Source of the DNA: Lysobacteraceae bacterium
GTDB lineage: Bacteria; Pseudomonadota; Gammaproteobacteria; Nitrococcales; AK92
NCBI GenBank assembly: GCA_012523465.1
Contig: JAAYIK010000004.1
Coordinates: 121,814-185,813, forward strand
Reading direction: 5' to 3'
Length of the DNA stretch: 64,000 nucleotides
Within the stretch, counting starts at the first letter, position 1. The number at the start of each line of letters is the position of its first letter. The notes beneath the pieces were generated by a model. That model saw only the letters and a list, made by a program, of their open reading frames with translations. It searched no databases and was not told the origin of the DNA. Of this stretch, positions 57,334-64,000 are shown in pieces. Both the position numbers and the translations under genes were made by a program.

Positions 57334-58309
57334 GGCGCTGCCTTGGCATGCCGAAGCCTGGGACCAGCTGCGCCGGCGGGAGGAGCAGGGGCGGTTGCCC
57401 CATGCCCTGCTGATCACCGGCCTGCCGGGCCTGGGCAAGCGTTCGCTGGCGCGGCGCTTGGCGCTGACCCTCTTGTGCGAGCGGCGCGGGGCGGAGTTCC
57501 GTCCCTGCCTGCAATGTCGCAGCTGCCACCTGTTGGTGCAGGGAGCCCATCCGGATCTGTTCGTGGTCGAGCCGGAGGAGCGGGGCAAGCAAATCGGCAT
57601 CGACCAAGTGCGGGCGCTCGGTGAGCGCCTGTCGCTGCGCAGCCAGTATGGCCGCCGCCTCGGTCTGATCAGCCCGGCCGAGGCGATGACCGTGGCGGCC
57701 GCCAATGCCCTGTTGAAGACCTTGGAAGAACCGCCGCTAGGTGCGCTGCTGGTGTTGACCTCGGCCCGGCCCATGCTATTGCCGGCGACCATCCGTAGCC
57801 GCTGTCAGCAGCTGGCGCTGGTCGCGCCGGCGCCGCCGCAGGCCCGGGAGTGGCTGCGCCAGCTGGGACGACCGGAGGCCGAGCAGACGCTGGGCCTGGC
57901 CCAGGGCGCTCCCCTGCAGGCGCTGCAGCTGCTCGAGGCCGGCGCCCTGGAGCGCTGGCGCGCCTTGCTCGCCACCCTCGAGCAGCTGCGCAGCGGTCGC
58001 ATCGGCGTGGTGGCGGCAGCCATGCAGTGGCGCGAGGCCGGCCGCGAACTCATTCCGCTGTTGCAGGCCGTGTGCCTCGACCTAGCGCGCCTGGTCGCGG
58101 GCGCGGAAGCGCGCTACGATGAATCGGGCCAGCTGCGCAAGCTCGCGGCCGGCCTGGATGCCTACGAGCTGCACGTGTATCTGGAGCAGCTGCTGGAGCA
58201 GCGGCGCCATCTGGAGCATGCGCTGAATGAGTCCCTGGTTTTGGAAAGCGCGTTCGGCGGTTGGCTGGCGCTGGTCCAGAAGTCACGAACTGCGGAAGCA
58301 AGAGCATGA
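57320..58309 (+). CDS. holB: HolB, DNA polymerase III delta' subunit
   Basis: A 329-residue clamp-loader protein. It has LPHALLITGLPGLGKRSLAR with a P-loop, the zinc-site Cys in FRPCLQCRSCHLLVQGAHPD, IGIDQVRALGERLSLRSQYG, LISPAEAMTVAAANALLKTL and TSARPMLLPATIRSRCQ. It bridges the clamp loader. Coupled to pilZ by ATGA. Confidence 0.94.
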   Translation: MVWTEALPWHAEAWDQLRRREEQGRLPHALLITGLPGLGKRSLARRLALTLLCERRGAEFRPCLQCRSCHLLVQGAHPDLFVVEPEERGKQIGIDQVRALGERLSLRSQYGRRLGLISPAEAMTVAAANALLKTLEEPPLGALLVLTSARPMLLPATIRSRCQQLALVAPAPPQAREWLRQLGRPEAEQTLGLAQGAPLQALQLLEAGALERWRALLATLEQLRSGRIGVVAAAMQWREAGRELIPLLQAVCLDLARLVAGAEARYDESGQLRKLAAGLDAYELHVYLEQLLEQRRHLEHALNESLVLESAFGGWLALVQKSRTAEARA

Positions 58310-58668
58310 AAGACAATCCCACAAGACCCGGTGCGCGGCAGGGCATCTTGTCGCTGACGATACAGGATAAAAACGCCCTCTACGCCGCCTACATGCCGTT
58401 TCTGCACAACGGCGGCCTGTTCATCCCGACCTCGCATCCCTATTCGTTGGGGGATGAGGTGTTCGTCCTGCTGAGCCTGCCGGAGGACAACGAGAAGGTG
58501 CCGGTGGTTGGCCGGGTCGCCTGGATTACGCCTAAGGGCGCACAGGGCAATCGCACCGCCGGCATCGGCGTGCAATTTACTGAGAAGGACGGCGGCATCG
58601 CCCGTTCCAAGATCGAAACCCACCTGGCCGGTGCGCTGGAATCGGACCGGCCTACCCACACCATGTAA
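58306..58668 (+). CDS. pilZ: PilZ, type IV pilus assembly protein
   Basis: A 120-residue protein that closely follows the Pseudomonas PilZ archetype: GILSLTIQDKNALYAAYMPF, HNGGLFIPTSHPYSLGDEVF and GRVAWITPKGAQGNRTAGIG. It lacks the Arg-rich c-di-GMP-binding motif, as do all orthologues of true PilZ, and works by binding PilB and FimX-type partners in pilus assembly. It sits between holB and tatD as in Pseudomonas. The ATG at 58306 overlaps the holB stop. Confidence 0.94.
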   Translation: MKDNPTRPGARQGILSLTIQDKNALYAAYMPFLHNGGLFIPTSHPYSLGDEVFVLLSLPEDNEKVPVVGRVAWITPKGAQGNRTAGIGVQFTEKDGGIARSKIETHLAGALESDRPTHTM

Positions 58669-58711
58669 GGCCAGGGCCGGGGGCCCGTCAGCTGCATTGC
58701 TGTAGAGTGTC

Positions 58712-59485
58712 ATGTTGGTCGATTCGCATTGCCATTTGCAGATGCTGGATCAGGCGACGCCTATCCAGACCTACCTCGACAAGGCACGAGAGGCTGGAGT
58801 CGAGCACGTGCTGACGGTTGCCGTCAGCCTGGAAGACAGCAAGCGGACCATCGCCCTGGCCGAGTGCCATCCGCAGGTCAGCGCCAGCGTCGGCGCCCAT
58901 CCCAGCGACCGCGGGCCGGAGCCGACAGTGGACGAAATCGTGCACCTGGCAGCATCCTCGCCCCGGGTGGTCGCCATCGGCGAGACTGGCTTGGACTACC
59001 ACTACAACAAGGGCGACCTGGAGTGGCAGCGCGACCGCTTCCGCGAGCACATCCGCGCCGCCCGCGAGGTGGGCAAGCCGCTGATCGTGCATACCCGTGA
59101 TGCACGCGAGGACACAGTGCGGCTACTGCGGGAGGAGCGAGCCGCCGAAGTCGGAGGCATCATCCACTGCTTCACCGAAGACTACGAGATGGCGGCGCGC
59201 TGCCTCGACATGGGGTTTTACATCTCCTTCTCCGGCATCGTGACCTTCCGCAATGCCGAGGCCCTGCGCGAGGTCGCACGCCGGGTGCCGCTGGAGCGTA
59301 TGCTGGTCGAAACCGACTCGCCGTTTCTGGCGCCGGTGCCTTACCGCGGCAAGCCCAACCAGCCGGCTTACGTACGTCATGTGGCCGAGCGGCTGGCCGA
59401 GCTGCACGCAATCTCGCTGGAAGAGCTGGCTCGGATCACCAGCGAGAACTTCTACACCCTGTTTCCTCAGGCCCGCAGCGCCTGA
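58712..59485 (+). CDS. tatD: TatD-family metal-dependent hydrolase/DNase
   Basis: A 257-residue TIM-barrel hydrolase. Metal ligands are in LVDSHCHLQMLD (His-x-His), IGETGLDYHYNKGD (Glu, Asp), PLIVHTRDA (His), GIIHCFTED (His) and LVETDSPFLAPV (Asp). The YcfH branch fits the position after pilZ. It overlaps the convergent class V aminotransferase gene by 19 bases at the 3' ends. Confidence 0.94.
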   Translation: MLVDSHCHLQMLDQATPIQTYLDKAREAGVEHVLTVAVSLEDSKRTIALAECHPQVSASVGAHPSDRGPEPTVDEIVHLAASSPRVVAIGETGLDYHYNKGDLEWQRDRFREHIRAAREVGKPLIVHTRDAREDTVRLLREERAAEVGGIIHCFTEDYEMAARCLDMGFYISFSGIVTFRNAEALREVARRVPLERMLVETDSPFLAPVPYRGKPNQPAYVRHVAERLAELHAISLEELARITSENFYTLFPQARSA

Positions 59486-60591
59486 GCCAGCGCTTCCTCC
59501 AGTTGGGACTGGGTGTTGTAGAAGTGCGGCGAGAAGCGAATGCCGCCACTGCGCAGCGCACAGACCACGCCTTGTTCCTGCAGGTGGCGAAAGACGTCGC
59601 GGCTGTCGCGGTCGATCACCCGGAAGGTTACGATGCCCGCGTGCCGCTCGGGATGCGGCGGGCTCATCAGCTCCAGGCGCGGCTGTGCGGCGATCATCTC
59701 GATCAGCAGGCGGGCATTGGCGAGCACACGGGCTTCTACCTCGGCCAGGCCGACCTCTTCCAGCAGCGCTAGGCTGGCCTCCAGCGCATGGATGCCGAGC
59801 ATGTTGGGGCTGCCACACTCGAAGCGGCGCGCTGAACTGGCAACTTCCCAGGCGCGACGGTCGAAGTCGCCAGCCTGCTCCACCATGTGCCAGCCGTACT
59901 GGGTCAGCTTGAGCCGCTCGCGGGCCTCCGGTCGGCTGTAAAACACGCCCAAGCCTTCCGGACCCAGCATCCATTTATGGCCGTCAGCGATGACGAAATC
60001 GGCCTGTAGGCTGGCGACATCCAGACGCAACGCGCCCAGGCTCTGGATGGCATCGACACAGAGCAGGGTGCCATTGCTGCGACAGGCCTGCGCTAGCCGC
60101 ACCAGGTCCATGCGCAGGCCGCTGCCGAATTGCACCGAGCTGACCGCAAGTAGCCGCGCCCGGGCATCGAGCGCGTCGATCAGGGCGTCTTCCGGCGTGG
60201 GAGCCGCGTCCAGGTCCACGTCCCTGACCTCGACGCCGAAGCGCTGCGCTAGCGACTCCCAGACGATGCGGTTGGAGGGGAATTCGTGGTTGTTGATGAT
60301 CACCGCATCCCCAGGCTGCCAGTCCAGCCCGTAGGCCACCATGGACAGGCCTTCTGAGGTGTTCTTGACTAGCGCGATGTCGTCGCTGGAGGGCGTGCCC
60401 AGCAAGCGCGCCAGGCGCTGGCGCAGCGAGGCTTCTACCGCCAGCCAGCGTGGATAGTTCCTGGCTCCACGGGTAGCGGCTTCAGCCGCGAAGGCGCGCA
60501 CGGCTTCGGCGGCGCGGCGGGGCAGGGGAGCGACGCCGGCGTGGTTGAGGTAGATCAGGCCCGGCTCGTGCGGGAACTCGGCTTGCATCAT
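59467..60591 (-). CDS. Class V PLP-dependent aminotransferase
   Basis: A 374-residue protein related to cysteine desulfurase/kynureninase-like class V enzymes. It starts PGLIYLNHAGVAPLPRRAAE; the Schiff-base Lys is in FVIADGHKWMLGPEGLGVFY; SVQFGSGLRMDLVRLAQACR and FECGSPNMLGIHALEASLAL are typical. I see no active-site Cys loop that would make it a desulfurase. Substrate unknown. Two ATGs lie in tandem at 60591 and 60588. It converges with tatD and diverges from the TauE/SafE exporter. Confidence 0.9.
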   Translation of the reverse strand: MMQAEFPHEPGLIYLNHAGVAPLPRRAAEAVRAFAAEAATRGARNYPRWLAVEASLRQRLARLLGTPSSDDIALVKNTSEGLSMVAYGLDWQPGDAVIINNHEFPSNRIVWESLAQRFGVEVRDVDLDAAPTPEDALIDALDARARLLAVSSVQFGSGLRMDLVRLAQACRSNGTLLCVDAIQSLGALRLDVASLQADFVIADGHKWMLGPEGLGVFYSRPEARERLKLTQYGWHMVEQAGDFDRRAWEVASSARRFECGSPNMLGIHALEASLALLEEVGLAEVEARVLANARLLIEMIAAQPRLELMSPPHPERHAGIVTFRVIDRDSRDVFRHLQEQGVVCALRSGGIRFSPHFYNTQSQLEEALAQALRA

Positions 60592-60705
60592 GACCAATCT
60601 CCTGTCAGCGACGTTAAGTTTACGGCATGCCTGCATTGGGTGCTTGAAAGGCTGGCGGCGATGCAGGAGCATGAACCGTTTCGTTGAGAACGGGCTCGGC
60701 GTGAC

Positions 60706-61503
60706 ATGTTGCAGGACTTGGTCTTTTATCTCTTGGGCGGGGCGGCCGCTGGCGTGTTGTCGGGGCTGTTTGGGGTCGGCGGTGGCACCATCCTGGTGCC
60801 GGTGCTGCTCTTGTTGTTCGGTCACAGCGGCATTCCTGAAGCGCTGTGGATGCACATGGCGCTGGGGACGTCGCTGGCGGTGATCATGCTCAACTCGATT
60901 TCCTCGGCCCGCGCCCACCAGCGGCACGGCGCCATCCGCTGGGACGTATTCAAGCTGCTGGCGCCCGGCGTGATGGCAGGAGCGCTGGCAGGCGCCTGGG
61001 TCGCCGAGCAGCTCTCCTCTCTCACCCTCGCCGTCATCTTCGCCGTCTTTCTTGTCCTGATCGGCTTGCAGATGCTGACTGCCAAGCAATCCAAGCCGCA
61101 GCGCAGCGTGCCCGGCACCGGCGGGCTGCTGGGGGCGGGCGGCATCATCGGTTGCATATCGGCCCTGGTGGGTATCGGCGGCGGCAGCCTGACGGTTCCT
61201 TTCCTGGTCTGGTGCAACGTGCCCATGGCCCATGCCGTCGCCACCTCGGCGGCGGTCGGCTTGCCGATCGCCGTGGCCGGCGCCATCGGCTATGTCCTGA
61301 CTGGTTGGTCGAATCCGCTGCTGCCGGCCTGGAGCTTGGGATATGTTTACCTGCCTGCCTTCGTCGGCATGGCCGTGGCCGGCAGCCTGTGCGCTCCACT
61401 GGGGGCGCGCATCGCCCACGCCCTGCCGGCCAAGCGGCTCAAGCAGATCTTCGGTGTGTTTTTGCTGCTAATCGCCGCCCGCATGCTCATCAGGCTGCTG
61501 TAA
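60706..61503 (+). CDS. TauE/SafE family sulfite/anion exporter
   Basis: A 265-residue membrane protein with about eight helices. It has two TauE/SafE repeats: GAAAGVLSGLFGVGGGTILV and GCISALVGIGGGSLTVPFLV, each with the G-x-G-GG motif. It may export sulfite, sulfoacetate or other organosulfur anions. The divergent class V aminotransferase could release sulfur compounds, but I see no direct proof of a link. Confidence 0.9.
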   Translation: MLQDLVFYLLGGAAAGVLSGLFGVGGGTILVPVLLLLFGHSGIPEALWMHMALGTSLAVIMLNSISSARAHQRHGAIRWDVFKLLAPGVMAGALAGAWVAEQLSSLTLAVIFAVFLVLIGLQMLTAKQSKPQRSVPGTGGLLGAGGIIGCISALVGIGGGSLTVPFLVWCNVPMAHAVATSAAVGLPIAVAGAIGYVLTGWSNPLLPAWSLGYVYLPAFVGMAVAGSLCAPLGARIAHALPAKRLKQIFGVFLLLIAARMLIRLL

Positions 61504-61506
61504 AGC

Positions 61507-62715
61507 CTAGCTGGCGGCCAGTAACTGCTCCGCGATCCGGAAACCGGCCACATATGTGCCGGCCGCTGAGCCGAGTGTGGCGAGGATGAACACCAGCAGC
61601 ACGCGGGCGACCCGGTTGCGCCACCAGCCGCCGAGGCGACTGACGTCGTTGCGCAAGCGGGAGAAGTCGGCAACCGTGGGCTTGCGCATGCCGAGCTCGA
61701 CCGCAGCGGCGACGAAGCCGGCGCCGATGGTCGGATTGAGGGAAGTCAGTGGTGCGGCGACGAAGGAGGCGGCGATGGTGAAGGGATGGCCCCTTGCCAG
61801 CAGGCTGCCTGCGGCGCAAAGCACGCCGTTGATCAGCGTCCATTCGGCAATCAGCCGCCAGCCCAGCTGCCAGTCCCGGCTGAAGCCGTAGGCAAAGCCG
61901 GCCAGGATCAAGGCAACGATCAGCCAGGGAATGACCCGCGGCCACCTGCTGGGTGGCGGTAGCTGCTGCAGCTCGGCCAACGCCTGCCAGGGATCGCCCT
62001 GGAAGCTATCCAGTTCCCGTGCCAGGCCATCGACATGGCCGGCCCCGACCACCACCAGCACCTTGTCGTAGCGGCCGGCGGCGCCGCTCAGGAGCTTGGC
62101 GGCCATATAGCGGTCGCGCTCGGCAATCAGCGTGTCGTAGAGCAGCGGCGAGCGGCTGGCGAACTCGGCGAAAGTTGCCTCCAGCAGGTCGCCCTGTTTG
62201 AGCCGCTCAATCTCCTCCGCCGGCACCCGCTCGCGCGAGAGCAGACCGGCGACAAGGCCGGCGGCGAGGGTGGCGCGTTGCCACCAGGGCACTCGCCGAT
62301 AGACCCGCTTGAGCGTGACGCCGATTTCCCGATCGACGAGCAGCAGCGGCAGGTCGGCGGCTTTGGCCTCGTCGATGGCGCAGCGCATTTCCGCGCCCGG
62401 TTCGATGCCGAACTGCTCGGCGATGCGTTGCTGATAGGCACCGAGCGCCAGGCTGGCGGCGACCATGCCGCCTTTGCCGTCGCGGATGGTCTTCAGCAAG
62501 TCCAAGCGCGCCAGCGATTGGGGATCGACCAAGGTGGCGTGACGGCTGGGGCAGAGCTCGATAGCGACGGCGTTGTAGTCACCGCTGCGCAGCGCGCGGC
62601 GGACGTCCTCGACGCTTTGCCGCGAGACGTGGGCCGTGCCGAGCAAGTGGAACTCGGTGCCGTCGAAGTGAACGGTGCGCAGGATAGGGGGGGAGGAGGC
62701 GGATTCGTTGCTCAC
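61507..62715 (-). CDS. TraB/GumN (PrgY) family protein with membrane tail
   Basis: A 402-residue protein with an N-terminal TraB/GumN domain: HLLGTAHVSRQSVEDVRRAL near the start, VAIELCPSRHATL, VLVVVGAGHVDGL, all putative metal-binding or catalytic motifs of this metalloprotease-like fold. The C-terminal 150 residues hold several helices (WLIVALILAGFAYGFS, LLVFILATLGSAAGTYVAGF). In Enterococcus PrgY limits pheromone signalling; the role here is unknown. It converges with the exporter gene, 3 bases apart. Confidence 0.86.
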   Translation of the reverse strand: MSNESASSPPILRTVHFDGTEFHLLGTAHVSRQSVEDVRRALRSGDYNAVAIELCPSRHATLVDPQSLARLDLLKTIRDGKGGMVAASLALGAYQQRIAEQFGIEPGAEMRCAIDEAKAADLPLLLVDREIGVTLKRVYRRVPWWQRATLAAGLVAGLLSRERVPAEEIERLKQGDLLEATFAEFASRSPLLYDTLIAERDRYMAAKLLSGAAGRYDKVLVVVGAGHVDGLARELDSFQGDPWQALAELQQLPPPSRWPRVIPWLIVALILAGFAYGFSRDWQLGWRLIAEWTLINGVLCAAGSLLARGHPFTIAASFVAAPLTSLNPTIGAGFVAAAVELGMRKPTVADFSRLRNDVSRLGGWWRNRVARVLLVFILATLGSAAGTYVAGFRIAEQLLAAS

Positions 62716-62995
62716 GAGGATGTGTCAGCTCCAGTTTTGCTGCGCCGCAGCAAAAAACATATTGCGGAGGCGGGTTTTCCGCATGGCGAAATCATGTTTT
62801 GCTATTCTTGACCCAGCATCGCCAACATGCAACATTGTGTGCTAGCCGCTGCGACATGGCTCGAGCCGGTTCACGGCGCAGCAGCAGGAGAGGATACCAC
62901 GGCGCAGCATTCCGCGGCCGCGACCGACGCAGCATTTTGCGCGGGTTTGCTGCGGCTGCGCCGCTCAAGCAGTGCATTACAGGAGACAGGTTCAG
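62716..62995. other. Intergenic region before the acyl-CoA synthetase
   Basis: About 280 bases, no gene. An AT-richer part at 62740-62830 includes TTGCTATTCTTGACCC and a short TTGACC; a promoter is possible but I find no matched -10. AGGAGACAGG at 62981-62990 is the ribosome binding site of the next gene. Confidence 0.3.
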
Positions 62996-64000
62996 ATGTT
63001 TACGCGTCATTACAAGGTCTGGCCAGTGCATGCTGGATACCATCTCGATTTGCCGCAGACCAGTGTTTACGTGAATCTCGAAGTCTCTGCGCTGCGCTTT
63101 CCCGACAAGAACGCCATCATCTACTACGATACGCCGATCACCTTCCGTGAGCTGAAGGACGAGGTTGAGCGACTGGCCGGCTATCTGCAGCACCTGGGGG
63201 TGAAGCGGGGCGACCGGGTGCTGATCTACATGCAGAACAGCCCGCAGTTCGTCATCAGCTTCTATGCCATTCTCCGCGCCAATGCGGTCGTCGTCCCGGT
63301 CAATCCCATGTGCCGGCGCGGAGAGCTTGAGTATTTCGTGCAGGACACTGGCGCGACAGCGGCGATCTGCGGCCAGGAGATCTTCCCCCACCTGGAGCCG
63401 CTGATCGGCACTGCCGAGCTCAAGAACGTCATCGTTGCGGCCTACTCTGACTACCTGCGTACCCCGACCGACCTGACCTTGCCGGAAGCGGTGGCGCAGC
63501 CGCGGCAGGCGCTGTCCGGTGACGGCGTGCATCTGTGGAGCGAGGCGTTGGCTGCCAATATCGAGCCCGGCCCGCACGTGGTCGGCCCGGATGACATGGC
63601 CGTCATCCCCTACAGCTCCGGCACCACCGGCGCGCCCAAGGGCTGCGTTCACATCCACCGCTCGGTGATGGCCACCATCGTCCAGGGCGTGTATTGGAAC
63701 CCGCGCACGGCGCAGGCGCCCACCTTGGCAACCTTGCCGTTTTTCCACGTCACCGGCATGCAGGCGTCGATGAACGCGCCGATATACAGCGGCAACACGT
63801 CGGTGATCATGACGCGCTGGGATCGCCGGGTCGCCGCCGAGCTTATCCAGCGTTATCGCATCGGCAGCTGGCGCAACATCGCCACCATGGTGATCGACTT
63901 CCTGGCCGATCCCGAGATTGGCAAGTACGACCTCTCCAGCCTGATGGCCATCGGCGGTGGCGGGGCGGCCATGCCGGCGGCGGTGGAGGAGAAGCTCCAC
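62996..64000 (+). CDS. AMP-dependent acyl-CoA synthetase (long-chain fatty-acid CoA ligase type), 5' part
   Basis: The first 335 residues of an ANL-superfamily enzyme that runs off the window. It starts MFTRHYKVWPVHAGYHLDLP. The P-loop-like motif is IPYSSGTTGAPKGCVH, with LATLPFFHVTGMQ and SLMAIGGGGAAMP after it; the adenylation hinge and the catalytic Lys lie beyond the window. It activates a carboxylic acid to the CoA ester via an adenylate. AGGAGACAGG precedes the ATG. The pattern fits medium- or long-chain substrates, but the end is needed to tell. Confidence 0.92.
   Translation, partial: MFTRHYKVWPVHAGYHLDLPQTSVYVNLEVSALRFPDKNAIIYYDTPITFRELKDEVERLAGYLQHLGVKRGDRVLIYMQNSPQFVISFYAILRANAVVVPVNPMCRRGELEYFVQDTGATAAICGQEIFPHLEPLIGTAELKNVIVAAYSDYLRTPTDLTLPEAVAQPRQALSGDGVHLWSEALAANIEPGPHVVGPDDMAVIPYSSGTTGAPKGCVHIHRSVMATIVQGVYWNPRTAQAPTLATLPFFHVTGMQASMNAPIYSGNTSVIMTRWDRRVAAELIQRYRIGSWRNIATMVIDFLADPEIGKYDLSSLMAIGGGGAAMPAAVEEKLH

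Overview
This window is GC-rich chromosomal DNA from a Gram-negative proteobacterium, most likely a gammaproteobacterium. The main evidence is the block maf / yceD-rpmF-plsX-fabH-fabD-fabG-acpP-fabF-pabC-mltG-tmk-holB-pilZ-tatD, with pilZ between holB and tatD as in Pseudomonas. PpsR, a YqiB-like DUF1249 protein, Zur-controlled znu genes, outer-membrane proteins and a lipoprotein agree with this. I cannot fix the genus. I saw no rRNA, tRNA, CRISPR array, insertion sequence or prophage.

Layout. 1-5.3 kb: the 3' end of ppsR, a DUF1249 gene, then a leftward operon moxR - DUF58 - tgpA (broken) - glycerophosphodiester phosphodiesterase. 5.5-12 kb: a zinc island with two metal ABC gene sets, Zur, a His-rich outer-membrane protein and a small Cys/His protein, controlled by two closely matching 23-bp Zur boxes. 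12-15 kb: CoA pyrophosphatase, YafJ-type amidotransferase, PilZ-domain protein and L,D-transpeptidase. 15-18.6 kb: one large indolepyruvate ferredoxin oxidoreductase. 19.3-26.6 kb: the GlgE alpha-glucan pathway (glgB, glgE, treS-maltokinase). 26.8-32 kb: a MarR regulator, hisC, then a sparse stretch with DUF5996, DUF1059, an unknown and a GST. 32-37 kb: BCCT transporter, MarR/enoyl-CoA hydratase pair, CBS protein, LysE exporter and GNAT. 37-42.4 kb: aromatic-type amino-acid permease, CAP-domain lipoprotein, LexA-boxed radical SAM protein, Tsx/OmpK-like channel and Old Yellow Enzyme. 42.4-46 kb: a TRAP-TAXI transporter operon. 46-60 kb: TRIC channel, argP, maf and the fatty-acid/cell-envelope/replication block. 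60-64 kb: class V aminotransferase, TauE/SafE exporter, TraB/GumN protein and the start of an acyl-CoA synthetase.

How the genes work together. The zinc island should bring zinc across the outer membrane (His-rich porin), bind it in the periplasm (two ZnuA-like proteins) and import it through two permeases, yet only one ATPase is encoded. TreS, maltokinase and GlgE turn trehalose through maltose and maltose-1-phosphate into glucan, which GlgB branches. The fab block makes fatty acids from ACP. Indolepyruvate oxidoreductase, the permease and the acyl-CoA enzymes fit amino-acid and acid catabolism.

Four genes (tgpA, treS, the amino-acid permease, the CAP lipoprotein) carry reading-frame breaks. 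Three are single-base changes, two of them in short G/C runs and one beside one, which suggests sequence error at least as much as gene decay. The tgpA lesion is a net loss of about 14 bases and looks more like a true deletion.
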